Assembly: GCA_001599915.1 (NCBI GenBank)
Contig: BCIG01000008.1
Location: forward strand, 734,598 to 798,597
Origin: Symbiotaphrina buchneri
Lineage: Eukaryota; Ascomycota; Symbiotaphrinales; Symbiotaphrinaceae
Length of the DNA stretch: 64,000 nucleotides
Direction: 5' to 3'
A model generated the notes under the pieces. The model was given only the letters and a program-made list of their open reading frames with translations. It was not told the origin of the DNA and made no database searches. Position numbers and translations under genes: made by a program. This document shows, in pieces, positions 43,501-56,244 of this stretch (position 1 is its first letter; every line of letters starts with the position of its first letter).

Positions 43501-45047
43501 TGTGGCGGTGGCTTGGTAATGCCTGACGGGTCGGGTGAGTGGTTTGTTGGTTGGTGAGACGTGTGTATATGCCTGCTGGCTGGGCTCGAGGAGCTGTAAA
43601 GAGGGCTTTTGAAGACGGTTCGCAAATGGGTCTTCTGGTATTCAAATTATATTGGAGGAAGAAGCTGAGTTTCTGGCTGTGGATGCCTTCTGAATGTTTC
43701 GAAACGTGTACTTTTATCCTCGCCGCCAAGATCTCGCCTTCCACACACGAAGCAGGTTCGGCATCGCCAAGCGGGGCGTTGATGTCATTCGGGTCTTGGC
43801 TCCGAAGCTCGCGACTTGTTTGGAAACGCCACTGCTGATGGTGGGCTGTGAGATGGAGGGTTGAGCTGGATGGGCCAAGGATGGCGTAGGAAAGCTTGGA
43901 GGATTTTGATTTTGTTTCGGAGAGGCTGAGGGATGAGGGAAAGAGGTTGAAAGATGGCTGTGATGGAGGCAAGCATGATCGCGCGAAGAAAAAAGCGCAA
44001 TGGGGGAGGGATCCTGCTCGAAGACCTCTGATCCTATTCACTTTTGAATTGGCAGCGCCCATAGACAGGAGAGAATATATACTATACGTTTCTTTCATTT
44101 ATCCGTAAAATCACGTCTATTTCAGAGGTTAGCTGAAACTGGAGTGAAGAATTAGCTGCTTATCCCATGAGATCGTGGATCAGCCTGTATAAAATTCATT
44201 CACCTGGACAAGTCGCCCTTCTCATGTCCCTTTACGCCCTTGATCTGATCCAAAACCATCTGATCCGTCTTTTCCTCCGGCATCCAGACAACTAACCTGG
44301 GTTTGCAAGATTGTGGCATCATGAACTCCCCCGCTTGCTCCTGATGTCGGGTCTAGGCCGCACAGGGAAACAACAAGAGACGAGACGACAGTCCTCGGGT
44401 ACCAGCCGCACCAGCAACGGCAATTTAAGTTCAATGCCGGGATAACTGAACTCCTTTCTGTCAAGCACAATCAGCTCGGTGGGATATAACCAATCAAGTA
44501 TGCTGGATTACTCCTTTTTCTCGCGGAGTGCCTTCGAAAAAAAAAGGGTTACGGAAGAATGGAGAGGGGCTCGGCGGACCGAGCATTTAGAGTTATATTA
44601 ACCCTGTCTCTGCCAGGGGCGGTGAATCCCCCCAACGCTTGACCGGAACGTCGATTAGCGGATGATCTAGCGAGTAAGGAAATATTCTGATTCCCAGGGA
44701 GCCATAAACATCAAACTTCCTTGAACGGAGCCCACCAAATCACAAGGCCAGATCTTATCATCGACTACACCCTTTTTTGTATAAGTTAGCCAAGAATAGA
44801 CTAGAATACATAGCATACGTCTAATTAGAGGTTGTCCCCTCGAAATTAGTTAAGAATAGTTAGTGATTGTTAATACAATCAATAAAACATCGCTGGCGCC
44901 TTTATAAGAACAGTATGAAGATCATTGATAGGCTATTCTCCTATCAGTTAATTGAATTAACCTGAAGTTCATATTTCCAGCACAGAACGCAAAACTGGAT
45001 CTTATTTATCATTCTCACGCTATGACACAAATCCTTGTCCTATTTTC
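43501..45047. other. Intergenic with dispersed-repeat copy B
   Basis: A long minus-strand frame (43436-44098) overlaps the microprotein and has no family character. AT-rich sequence lies at 44.75-45.0 kb. Confidence 0.4.
44547..44674. repeat. Dispersed repeat, copy B
   Basis: Same orientation as copy A at 36190-36324. The first ~60 bp match with two or three substitutions. An A-run (9 A) lies immediately upstream of copy B only, which may mark an insertion edge. The two copies are 8.2 kb apart and flank the BVMO, the 294-aa gene and the GPI-anchored gene. Confidence 0.9.
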
Positions 45048-46750
45048 CTACTTGTTCTCTTCGTCATCCCCATCCGATACTATATCAAGACGTTCAAGGA
45101 AAGTGACACCCCCTGTTTTGCACCATTCCCTTGGCACCATATGATTAGGATCATCTGGATGGAGACCTCCAAGTATGAGCGATAGAGGGGGAGCCCGTGA
45201 AGACGCGCGAGGTAACATGCCGTCGTACATCCGCAGGCGACGATTGACCTCTCCGGGATGACTATCACTCCAGTAGGTTCGAATATGGTCACGAGCACCG
45301 TATATCCCTCCAAGCCAGCGATAGTGAGCTTTTTTGCAGACCACCCCTGGCTTACCGGCCGTATAACCTATCTCCCAATACTTGAAACTGATGTATCTTG
45401 CCGTCAAGTCTTCGCAGTCTGCCTCCATGGATATACAGATACGCGGTGGCAGCGGGGAGCACAAGCCAAAAGTGCCGTTCATCTCCTGTGCACACTTGCG
45501 GCAGTACCTGGGACGTCCGTGGATGGTTTTGAACCAATGGGTCATCAAATCAGCAAGTTTTAGCTTGCCTGCCTCTGCGGGATCCCAGTCTGGCTTTACG
45601 CAGCTGATATGAGTAGGATTGATGTCCTTCTGCCACTCCGGGAGAGGACAGTGGCTGCACGAATAACAATTGTACCCCTGAATCGTCAACTGCGGCAAGC
45701 CTTCGACTGCTTGGATGACGAGGGATTCCGGATAAAGGCTGTCGTCGGTAGATTTACCATCGCCGTGGATCTCAAGGCCAAGCTGGTAGAATCGGTCTTT
45801 CATCATGCACGAATTCTCAGCGGTGAGCGTAGACCAGTCCGTCGCACTGAGATCCACCGGAATTCATTGCTGTCTGCCTGGTTTAGATGACTTCTCTCGA
45901 AGTCTATAATCGTGGATCCTGCGTTCAGAAAGACTCCTGCTACAATCAACGAATCTATGGCACAGCTTCTACCAATCCCCCAGCTGTCGCCGTTGAGGCG
46001 GCCCCACACTGGGCCACGACCATGGATCTTGCAACACAGACCCTCTCGATTTATTGTGTAGTCGCCGCTAAGCCCGTTGCCGTCCCAATTGAGCATTATG
46101 TGCGAGTGTAGATGAATGTTTTTGTTTTCTGTCGACATACCGTTTGTGAGTGCTTCTGTACAGGTTTTGATGTCACTGGCGACAAGTCCGTTGGCAAGGA
46201 AGGAGGAGCGCGCCTTGGTTGCATAAGAGCTCAAATTGTGAATATGGAGCATGCTTGGAGCCACCAGTAGGTCCAGTCTTCCGTTGATCGGCTTCGTTTT
46301 CGGCAATATGCAATGAGCATACCCACCTACGCATGTTAACTCAGCCGATGTATCGGATGCGGTTTTGCGTATGTACTCACGCTGACTCGAATCCTCGATA
46401 ACTTGGGCCGCTCCATCAAGTCGCACATCTGGCCATGTTCGGGGAAGAAGATCAGGCTTGTGCTCCTTGTGCACTGTTGGCCCTGCAGCTGCAGGCTGTG
46501 GTTGGAGACCAACAACTGTATCTGTACGGTGTGTCTGCTCCGGCGGGGCCTTCACTTGGCCGTTATCTTGCTGAAACTTGGCCCCCATCCACTGTTCGCC
46601 TGCGGCGGCCCACTCGCCAAGCTGACCTTTGTCTTTCCTTGGTTGCCCGACCATGTCCGGTAGTGTTGCTTTACTCTTCTCGGTAAGAGCTTCATTGTTG
46701 CTACGTGTGGAGAGCCGCACTGATCTCCTCTTTGCCTTCTTTGGCGGCAT
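45048..46750 (-). CDS. Unknown protein with a Cys-protease-like nucleophile box and CxxC motifs (frameshifted)
   Basis: Starts MPPKKAKRRSVRLS (basic, nuclear-looking). A 54-nt intron (46327-46380, GTGAGT..GCGTAG) is likely. The first half ends in WGIGRSCAIDSLIVAGVFLNAG, which resembles the Cys box of USP/C19-like or related peptidases. The second half has CYSCSHC, CRKCAQEM and HYRWLGGIYG, the last resembling a His box. The two halves (45803-46750 and 45048-45857) overlap in different frames near 45857. Only one odd intron (donor GTTGAT) would bridge them, and it would delete the helix after the Cys box. A 1-nt frameshift or sequence error is therefore likely. Peptidase identity is inference. 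Confidence 0.55.
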
Positions 46751-47919
46751 GTCTGCGATGCTAACCGAGATGAAATGCGGCGCGTGATGCAGAACTCACT
46801 GCTGCTGGAGTTGGTAATCTGGGCTATGAGGAATATCACCAAAACGTGAACGCCGTCCACAGTCCTACTAGAAAGAAGCTTGACAGCAAGTAAGCCACAG
46901 GAAGAATTCCAGATGGAATCAGAAGCGAGGTGTTCTGAAATCAGATATGGGTGGTGATGTTTACGTACTGGCGGGCGGAAAGTAGCAAGTCAAAGCAACC
47001 GAACGAGTAGCATTCACCGCAACAGCCTGCCTTCGTCGCGCTCCAGTATACCATAGCTACTCGTCTGCTACAAACATTGCATTTCCGTCCAATGCCCATC
47101 CATTTATCAGGTATTTGTCGTCTCGGTCCTTGCGGTATCATTGAAGGTCAGTGTATATATCCGCCGTTTCCAACATTGCGAACTATGATCCCCCGGGGAT
47201 CATGTCCGTACCTACTATCCTGTCTGAGGTCATTTGTGTATGTCTTCCATCACTCATTCTCTATGCTCCTTTTCCTTCGTCACAATGTATGCGTCGCTCA
47301 AGACTCCGCTCCCTGCCCCGTTCTACTCCCAGCAAGAATGAAACTTTGCAGTTCCCAGGTAACGACCATTTGGACCACGTTTCGTCATCTTCTTGGCTAA
47401 TATTCTAACCTTCCGAGGCATTCTCACAGAGCTCCGAGTCAAGAAAATAATAATGGGTCACTTCTCGCGAACGGCCGTCAGATCCCCCCTCTGCAGCTGG
47501 TCTACAACCTTGGGAGATATTGTGTAGGGGAGCGTAACCTACAACCCCCCGTGGACGCGAAAGCAGAAAAGATGCCTGCCCTTGTGGGTTTGAGGGTTGC
47601 CCAGTCATCCATGATGGCCAAAGAGGCACAGTAGGTATGGGCGTCTGGACTGGGAAAGGCTCATCGTCCCGAAAGCTGAAACCCATTCTAAACAGGCAAT
47701 TATCACGATCCTGTGCCTCGAGACTGAAGACGAAGCAGCTGGCCCAAGGAAAGCCATTCAATGATCTAATCAAGGTGCGGCTTAATGGCCGAAACCAAGA
47801 TTGGAATTGCGTTAGACTTAGTTTCCAACCCCTACCCAGACTTATGTAATCCACATCTCTATCTTTATCCTAGTCTGTCTCAGTGTCCATCTCGAACTCA
47901 CTGTCCATCCCTCCGGCGT
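46751..47919. other. Region with small Cys-rich frame, unresolved
   Basis: A minus-strand ATG frame from 47141 (MIPQGPRRQIPDKW) encodes CNVCSRR..AGCCGECYSFGC up to a GTACGT donor near 46974. It looks like a zinc-binding fragment, but no convincing downstream exon was found. A minus frame at 47405-47854 lacks an ATG start. Both may be pieces of an accessory gene. Confidence 0.3.
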
Positions 47920-49027
47920 CTAAGGAGTTCTCATTGTCCTTTCCAACCTTCTTCGTGATCTGGCGGGGTGTGACTGCCTCTCGTCTGCATATCCGCGCTG
48001 GGTGACTCCAAATAGGCCCGGGAGAAATCGGTTGTTCGTTTGCTGTTGTTCTTCAACATTTCCCACTGTAAAACGCTGTTCAAATTTCGTCCGCTGCTTC
48101 ACGGCACGGAAGACTGATTCCAGATGCATTGCCTGGCCCCATCGTGGAGTCGGGTCCCGGACTGCTGGTACCAGGGCAGTTGCTGTCCGATCCAATCCAA
48201 CGCCTGGCGTATACCTTTCGGACGGAGAAGCCTCTCCGAGTAGTATGACGGGACTTGGTGGTTCGGATGCAGTGCCCTGGATTATGTCTGACGACGTCAG
48301 TAAGCTACCACAGCAGTAGTTGTTGGTAGATAGGCATACCAGACAGGGGTTGCGCGGGGATTGGTGTTGCTGGTGCAGCTTCGACGAATCTCCCCATTGG
48401 CGTCAATGATGTCACACTAGGTGTGAAAAATGGGCTCGTGGCGCCTGGGCTGACAGTCGTCTGCGTGCTAAGAGGGCTTTGGAGATCGGGGGATGCGGCA
48501 GGTGTACTCCCTAAACATGGCCTTAGTCAGGCGCTGTTCAGACATGCCCATGCACATTTTCAACTCAACCAATGAGAATGCTCGGAGTGGTTAACCCGTG
48601 AAAGAGAGCTTCGGTAACAGCTTTATGCAGCAACGCTGCCACATCAGGGGTCATATCGATCGCAAGGATCGTCTCACAGATATCCCTGATTGTAGATTCG
48701 GTCTGTTTAAGACGGCATCATCAGTCCCAAAGAATTTAGGGTGGGCTATGCTACACAGTCGACGAAGCACAATCAGCACACATAGGAACTTACGCGCTTT
48801 TCTGCCACCAAGGGAGCAAGCTGTTGGGAAACATGGGACTCCAGCGCGTGGTCGATGGCGTCACGAATAATCGTAGCGGTCCGACGAGAATCGACGTACC
48901 GGTAGAGCTGTAGTCGAAGAACCTATGGGTCATTAGTCACGGGAATGACGGTCATATGTGAGGAGTACACGGTACACACATGAAGAGCGTCGGATTGGGA
49001 GGGCCGCATCTCCCCGTAAGCCGCCAT
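47920..49027 (-). CDS. Unknown spliced protein (259 aa)
   Basis: Five exons (48980-49027, 48794-48922, 48596-48702, 48340-48467, 47920-48287) give an in-phase 780-nt reading frame. Donors are GTGTGT, GTAAGT, GTTAAC and GTATGC. The third intron (128 nt, acceptor CTCTTAG) is the least certain, because the nearer acceptor gives an early stop. The N-terminal half is helical (VLRLQLYRYVDSRRTATIIRD, DICETILAIDMTPDVAALLHK). The second half is Ser/Thr/Pro-rich, then basic. No family was recognised. It is on the same strand as its unknown neighbours. Confidence 0.5.
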
Positions 49028-49471
49028 ACTTCGTTCTGTAGATATGGCAATGTGTGAGGGTTGATAAGCTCTATGGCTACGGAGTCCCCGTAGCTCCTAC
49101 AGAGTTGTAAAGACGCGATCCCTCAAAAACACCACGCGAGCCTTTCGGTAAAATTCAGCCACGTTGACTTTTATTAGCAAGAGAAACGCGTCCTTGTCGT
49201 TTCCCACAGAGCTCATATAACGTGTTACAGTGAATGCAGGACATGAGAGGCTGGGTATAAACAAACACTTTCATGGGCTGTCGCTGTCCACTTTCAAGTA
49301 AAAAGAGACATCTGTAATTCCTTGATGGCCAGCGAGACTATTTGTATACAATCTGAGTTCCCTCTTTGATCGTTTAAAGATCTTGGAGCTGGTCAACAAG
49401 TTACATTTGACTTAATGGAGTGATCTACCACAACGAAGAGTTCTGTAGTATGATAGAACACGGTACAGCCA
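49028..49471. other. Intergenic, nothing recognised
   Basis: AT-rich upstream region of the 259-aa gene and 3' flank of the next. Confidence 0.3.
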
Positions 49472-50399
49472 TTAGTCAGCTGCAAACCACCCCACCCCCT
49501 TGGCAAGGATCGTGATTCGATCATAGTGAACGCCATCGTGTGTTCCATAAGCCAGCACTGGTGGTTGAATGATAGCCTGGAGGGGTAATCCGTGAAATGC
49601 TGGATCGTCCTCTTCGGCGGTCTGGACACGAGCAGGTTCCCACAGTGTGTCCTGTGGTTGTAGCCGTGTATCCATACATTTTGGCATGCGGAAGGCCAGT
49701 ACACGAATGAACGGCTTCTGTAGCCAAAGCTCTGTTGCGGTTTGGGCCAATGTCTGAACACACGCAAGCAGACCATTCAATGCGTTCCCCCATTCTTGTT
49801 CCGATAATTCACCCAGCAGCCCTGCTTTGGCCACGTCTTCGAAAAGGCTGGTAGCGAATTTCACACAGGCAGCCTTTCGTTTCTGCTCGAAAGCCTCCAG
49901 TAGCTTCGTCCCTGGTATGCAGCGTGCCCTCAAGAATTCCCAGCGCCAAGCGTGTAGCTGTGCTTGGTCCTTGTCTGTAACATCTGCATACTATCAATAA
50001 GATTACCGACCGTGCATTTTCGGATATACCGATGGGCTTACCAGAAGAATTTGCAGGTGCCAGTACCTCGTGCATCAGCTCTCTCAAGCGCGCAGCAGTG
50101 TCATCGTTCGAGAAGGCAAAGAATGGACTTCCCAGTACGTGTATGAACACCTGAGTCGTAACCACAGAGCGAAGAAGATAGTGCGCCTTGATTTTGCGGA
50201 AGAAGTCGGTCTTTGCCATATGGCTGATTCCTTCCCGACTGGCTGGCATGAGCCGTGTGTAGAGAGCTTTCGTTGCCTCGGCCCTCTTTGTCAGATTCCC
50301 CTGGACCTTCTCCATGTTTCCTGATCCAAATCGCTTACTCCAGCTCGTAATGGAAGCGCGAACAGAAGTAAGCTTGTCCCTTATGGCCTTTGTCTCCAT
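49472..50399 (-). CDS. Unknown protein (286 aa)
   Basis: Exon 1 (50042-50399) from METKAIRDKL and exon 2 (49472-49974) join in phase 1 through a 67-nt intron (GTAAGC..TTACAG). The product is mostly alpha-helical (TSVRASITSWSKRF, FFRKIKAHYLLRSVVTTQVF, LHAWRWEFLRARCIPGTKLLEAFEQKRKA) and ends DRITILAKGVGWFAAD. No motif I recognise. Splicing is convincing, so the gene is probably real. With the genes at 45.0-46.8 and 47.9-49.0 kb it forms a same-strand set of unknown accessory genes. Confidence 0.65.
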
Positions 50400-50893
50400 G
50401 ATAGGCCAGTGGCCTTGACCAGGTCCGATCAGTGACTTCTTCTGTATCAGCTTATAGCAGCTTTGCCCTGATCATATTTCAACATTACCTGCAAGGTGTC
50501 TCCCATCGTGGCGTCTATTAGTTAGCTGATTTCATGGCCAGCGTTTAAAGGATAAGCTGTGAGATTGTATGATTACTCATATTGGGCCAATAAGTAATCT
50601 TTAGAGATCTGCGGTTATGTACGTGCCTGTCTATTGAAGATAAAAAGAGGTAGGTTCGCTTTTCTGCTTGTTTACCTTATTATCGATAGTCCAACATGTT
50701 TGCCTCCTTTTGCTCGTTATCTGAGCCGCTGATCTCCTCCGCCGAGTCCTCAACAGTATATGGAGACTTTCGTGCCGCCTTATCGTGCGCAGTGCGAGGG
50801 AGAGATCGGCGTGAGGTCACTCTGCGATGTTTTGGGGACTGAAAATTGGAAGGAAGTTCTGCTAAGGGCCTGGCTCCAATTAGTTGACTCCAT

Positions 50894-51049
50894 TTAGTTG
50901 GCACGACGGAAAGCAAGTGGATTAGTGGTCCAGTACTCAGAGGGCGTTGCTCGCCGTTTACGGGGTGTGACAACCCCTTCTGGTGATGACAGCGGAGGCG
51001 CAGTAGCATCACCCTTGACCTCTCTTCTGGGAGTCCGTTTCACTCGCAT
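50894..51049 (-). CDS. Possible small basic protein (51 aa)
   Basis: An ATG frame MRVKRTPRREVKGD..RKRRATPSEYWTTNPLAFRRAN. It is basic with a possible nuclear signal (PRKRRA). Upstream exons cannot be excluded. No family recognised. Confidence 0.25.
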   Translation of the reverse strand: MRVKRTPRREVKGDATAPPLSSPEGVVTPRKRRATPSEYWTTNPLAFRRAN

Positions 51050-53313
51050 CTGGAAGGTTGAATGAAAGAAAGATAAGGAATATGAGAAACGGGATAGATT
51101 TAAGCTGAAATCCGAAGATGCGACATCCACGGTCGACTTGAGAGTAGAAATAGGAGACTTAGATAGAATGAAATCAGACCGGTCCTTCCCCACCGGCAAG
51201 GATAAGTAGACCGATGCTGCTTCTGAAATATAGAATGAGTGTGCTTTTTGCGGCGGTAATGATGGAGAAGAAGTGATTGTGTAACACATAGGGGAGAAGA
51301 GATGAGATGTGAGGGTAACGGCCAAAGGTCCCATGACTCCTTCCCCTTTGAGATACCCGTGGCTTCCTCTTGCGTACCAAATAAGTCTTCGAATTCATGA
51401 CAAATGATACCTTGTGCAGAGGGCCAGAAGTGGCACACCAGAGATGTACCTTAGGTACCTTATGACAGCTAGAGCTGCATGACAGGGACGCTAAAGCTGC
51501 ATGACAGCGGGCGCTAAAACTACATGGCTGCCTCTGGGTTACACCAATGAAATGACAAGTCATATCTCTTGCCGAACGGGCAAAGCAGCCTTACGGACCC
51601 AGAAGCTCACAAGGATGGCGCGACGAACAGAGAAATTGATCAGATGGAGGATCTCGTGTCGAACAGGCTTAATATCTTGGTCTAGACCACGCGATGCACT
51701 TAGTACTGAGATGTGATGGTCCACCAAACCCCGTCCTCGTCGCGTAGAAGTCGAGTAACTGTAATGTAGCGAGTGTCTCTGCACTTGGCTCACAAGCCAC
51801 CGTTCTCGGTGGCAATGCATTCTCTCTGTCAGTTAGGTACCTTCCTTAGCCAAGGCCGGGATGTGTGCTAGCCGACTTGAATGGTTTATAAGGTGTGAAG
51901 GGCGAAAAGACAGACTGAAGAATCCTCGCTCCACCGGCGAATGTCGCCAAAGACCTTCAGACAAATCGGGGCCTGTGGCCTTGATCATGGTCTCGAATGG
52001 CCAGGTCCACATTTGGGCGCGGAACACGATCGGTCTAAAAACCAAAAATCAGACACGCCTCTGATATGAATCTCGGACTGCTGGGCAGCACATTTCTCGG
52101 CCAAGTTGCGGACAGACGCAAATAAAATATCGTGTAAGCGTAGATTTGAACCAATGGTTCATCGACAGCGGTAGTACGGATGGCTGACCGCACAGCAGCC
52201 TACTTCTATTCGCCGCCCGTAGGTGATTTTAGACACACACTGCCTTCCTTGTGGAAATCTTGTGGATTAAAAGCTGGCTTACAACCGCTCAGTGCTACAA
52301 AACTCTTACCTACGGTCCCTGGGATCATGCGTTCAATTTAAGTACGTCGATGAGTGCCAAGACCAAGTGCGGGACGGACCGGACAGATATTTCTGTCATG
52401 GTAAGTGGACCGTTTCTTGGTTCGGCCGTCCAGGGGTTCTGAACACATGTTTTCCGCAGGATATTCGACCATCCCTCGCAAAAAGACTCTGCTCCTGCCT
52501 CGGCGCCCCAGAGGCCTGTTTTCCAGAGGTCTAGGTAAAAGCGACAAGCTTTGAACAGGCGCAACAGGTTGGATTTTGGATATGGGATCAGGGTGGTCCT
52601 TGTGGTAAATAACTGGCAAAAAGGCAAACAAGCGAAGGTGGACCAGGCCAATGTGAGAGGAGGAGATCCGCCCGGTACTTGTGGCCATGGCCCGGTACCG
52701 GATAGGCTAATTTGCACCTCCAGCCATTGTTCTGGATGCGTGCTCGATGGTCATGGGCCACAAGAATGAGAGGTGCATTACTCGATGCGGCAGCGTAACA
52801 TTCATGTTGCTCTACCGTTGCAACCGGCGCCTTCAATGTCACAACCCATACCGAGATCTCCAATAATTCACATCGACCTGATGCAGTCTCACGGATTTTG
52901 GTCTTGTACACTCCGCTTGATGGGTCGCAATCTTACAACTCTCCCATAGCGCAAAGATTATCACCAATCCACCATCCCCGGTATTCGCCGTTGGTTGAAA
53001 ATGTGGCCTGTGTAGTTGCGGAAGCTGAGTTGATTGTTACTGTTATAAAGGGGCTAAATAAGCTATCTAGACGAGCTGAATAGAGACTTGACAGCTACCC
53101 CTTTTTGTGTAGGTTATACGAGAAAGGTGGGCCAGGAGAAGTAGCAGATACTGCCGCTGCTACACCTGTGCGTTTCGCCTGTCCACCCCACCTTCGCGTC
53201 CTCCGCCTCACTTTTACCATCGTTATCTCTCTCCTCCTTCGCTTCCTACACTTGCCCTCATCATCTCCATCTCCTCGTCTGCCGCACGTTGACCTCGATC
53301 GCTTTCCTGCAAT

Positions 53314-53321
53314 NCCNCCCN
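53314..53321. other. Three ambiguous bases (N)
   Basis: N at 53314, 53317 and 53321 inside a pyrimidine run; likely an assembly or consensus weakness. Confidence 0.99.
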
Positions 53322-53714
53322 CCCCGCCGCTTCTTTGACTGGGGTATCCCTCGAATCGCCTAATTACTCATACGATGGTTGATTGACTCACCATATGGAG
53401 TGAAACACTGGTGAGGCCATGCCTTGGCTATGGTATGTGATATTGAAAGTGGCTGTGAGCTGTTGCCTGACGAAATTTCTGTTGTTCCCAGTTCAGTGAG
53501 GGATTCCACTTACATTGGTCGCCGCGCCGTTTCAGTATTACTGCAGGCATCTTGAACGCGATTGCTTCGGCACTTGGCTCTTTATCGGGCCATTGCCGCC
53601 AGGCGTGGGGAATCTTAGCTCGCACATATCATCAGACGCACGACCCCACCATTTGTTCCCGCTGCTGGTGAAGGACCAGCGCAGGATTTGGCAAGCTTGA
53701 AGAGACTGACCGAG

Positions 53715-55342
53715 ATGACTTCGGTGGATAGCAAGACGTTTCTGGCCGATGGCGGATACCTCCAGAAAGGGACCGTCATCAATGTCCGGGTCAAGGATTT
53801 GGGAGATGAGGTGCTAGATATGCTGCCGTCGAGGTAGGAAACAGCTCGCAGATGCAAGTATTTTGTTTAGGTTAAATTGCTTACTGTCAAAGATGGGTTC
53901 GAGATGAGAAGATCTTCCAGCTAGAGAAGAGAGCGATATTTTCAAAGGTAAGGTCTCACACAGCGGGGAATTAACTTCAGCTGATAAGAATCGCAGTACT
54001 GGCATGTCGCCTCTTTCAAAGCACGTTTTCAGAAACCAGGCAATTACTCGACACTGGAGATGTTTGGCTGGAATTTCTTCTTGATCATGGATAAAGACGG
54101 GAAGATCGTGAGCTGCAATTCAAACCTTTCTCAAACTCTGCCGCTAATAATACTGAAGAACGCCTTTCACAACGTCTGCCGCCACCGAGGCCATCCCGTA
54201 ACTACCAAAGCTAGTGGGAGCAGCACGATCCTTACATGCCGATTCCATGGCTGGACATACAACACCAGCGGTGGGCTGCACCGAGCACGAGAGTACGACA
54301 CATTACCTTCCTTCGATGTGGCCGAGCATTCGCTGTTCAAGATTCATACCCATGTGACACCGCATGGTTTCATCTTCGTGAACTTCGACGCCCGGGAGAC
54401 GCCCAAGGTCAGCTTTGAAGAGCAGTTTGGGGATGATTTCGAGCCAATGCCGAAGAAGGAGACGGGGAAGGAGGTTGGGGACGAGTTTGAGTTGTTCCCC
54501 AGAGATGGCTGGACGTATGATCATACGTGGGAGAGTAAAGTGGCGGGGACGAAGTATAATTGGAAGACTTTTGTGGATGGATTTCAAGTGAGACTTCCAT
54601 CTTTTCATTGTTCTTCCGGAAACCAATCTAACGGTTATTGCAGGAATGCTATCATTGCCAGACAGGGTAATTAACATCCTATATGAAGCATAACTGAAGC
54701 TAACAAGGCCAGTCATCCAACAACCCTTCCCAAAGACTTTCACCTCTCTGATTACTATCTCCGCCAAGGCCATGGTGCCTCCCGACACTTCCTCCCTCCA
54801 TCACGCGAGTCCATCGGCGAAGCCTACATTACCTGGCTTTACCCGATCGGTGCCATCATCTTCAGCAAAACGCTCCTCTTCATCGCGCGTTTCAGCGCCA
54901 CAGGAGCCCTCGAGACCAGCTATCAGAGCGAGACATACAGGCGGGCGAATGTCGACCCGGCAAGTGAAGAATATAAGGAGTGGATGGCCGAGGATATTGG
55001 GTATTGGAGGTTTGTAGAAACGGAGGATGTCGAGCTGGCTGTTATGGCGCAGAAGGGGTTTTCAGGAGGTGTACTGGGCAAGGGAAGGTTGCATCCGGTG
55101 CAAGGTGAGTCTTATCGAATGCTTTTGACCGAGGAGGTTAAAATGGCTGGGCTGACGCGGCGGGCGAGCCAGAACATGCAGTCAAGTGGTATCAAGATAA
55201 AGTCAGAGATGCTGTCTTGAGACATGCGGAGTTGGAGGATCGAGAGGGAAGGAATGTGGATTTTGCGGTCCCGAGACCACAAGCAGCTTATGAAGAGAAG
55301 GATCCTGTTTGTAGACTTGTTGGGCCTGAGTTTGAGTGGTGA
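53715..55342 (+). CDS. Rieske-type monooxygenase, choline-monooxygenase-like (432 aa)
   Basis: Family members oxidise quaternary amines such as choline or carnitine with a Rieske [2Fe-2S] centre and a mononuclear iron. Seven exons (53715-53833, 53893-53947, 53997-54107, 54159-54587, 54644-54666, 54713-55104, 55173-55342) join in phase to 1299 nt. Rieske ligands are C102-x-H104 (NVCRHRGHP) and C122-x2-H125 (CRFHGWTY). The catalytic domain has NWKTFVDGFQECYHCQTGHP, with His242 and His247 as iron ligands. All metal ligands are intact. Exon 5 is only 23 nt. The 51-nt third intron is a multiple of three, so it could also be read through. The permease gene follows 0.9 kb downstream on the same strand. 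Confidence 0.9.
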
Positions 55343-56244
55343 TCTGGATCCCAATTCAATGTCTTTTTTGTATCTTTGGACAAATTGAAACCCGATTCTC
55401 TACTATACTATGATACCTGACGCCGCCTATACTCAACCGATCAATTACTATAGATCATATCATTTGACTTGGTGAGCTAGACATTATCCTCTTGCTCTTA
55501 TCATCGAGTTTAGTGCGCGTCTAGATTGTGCAATTCTGACGGTTTGTATTTCCTTATCTGCGAGGCGGTAGCCCGCCGACATCCAGCTAACACCACTCTA
55601 AGCAGGTCCAACCCACAGAAACCTTGTGTTTCGGAAAAGCTTCAGGCCATCTGCGATAGGAAATTCGATGGAGAACTAGTACGTCTTCAGCAAGGTGTCC
55701 TGCCACAAGCTTTCCAGGGGTCGTGGGGTTTATCCGTCGGCTAAGGGGAGAGCTCTTGTTCCAGGCCAGATAAGCCGACGAAGACTCCAGATAACCGGTT
55801 TACGATCACCAATCAAACGTTCTATCAATGGAGAGGCGGCGAATTCTTGACCAAGATAACAGGGGGATTTCCATTAGCAAACTGTTATCGCATGGAGCAA
55901 CTGCCCTTTTTGTCAATTAGATGGGGGAGAGACCCTCAGATTGTTATCTGTTTATCTATCCTGCCTATCTGGAGTGGAGGGCCTGAATAAACCTCCGCCA
56001 ACCCCGTTCTAGTAAATCAATCCCTGAACCTTCCCACGTTGTCAAAGCTTCTTGAGATGCTTAGCCCGTGAATACCGGTATACTGTCCCTCGCGGCACTA
56101 GATAAGCAAGACCCTGGACAGCTTTTTCTTGTGAATATCTGCCTACCACCAACCCTGGTAGTAGCTAGCTAAGCTACTTGTCCCACAATTCCTCCGATCT
56201 TCAACTTGCATTCAACCAACGCGCACAAGTGAAATCTGCTCGCA
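55343..56244. promoter_or_regulatory. Intergenic, promoter of the permease gene
   Basis: 900 bp between two same-strand genes. No other gene seen and no specific site assigned. Confidence 0.35.

Larger units (their letters stand above)
50400..53714. other. 3.3-kb gene-poor region
   Basis: Only one short candidate frame (50894-51049) is worth listing. The rest shows no gene. Three ambiguous bases occur at 53314, 53317 and 53321 in a C-run. Confidence 0.4.

Noticed and set aside
43436-44098. 220-aa minus-strand frame
   Set aside because: No recognisable domain, and overlaps the better-looking 41-aa frame.
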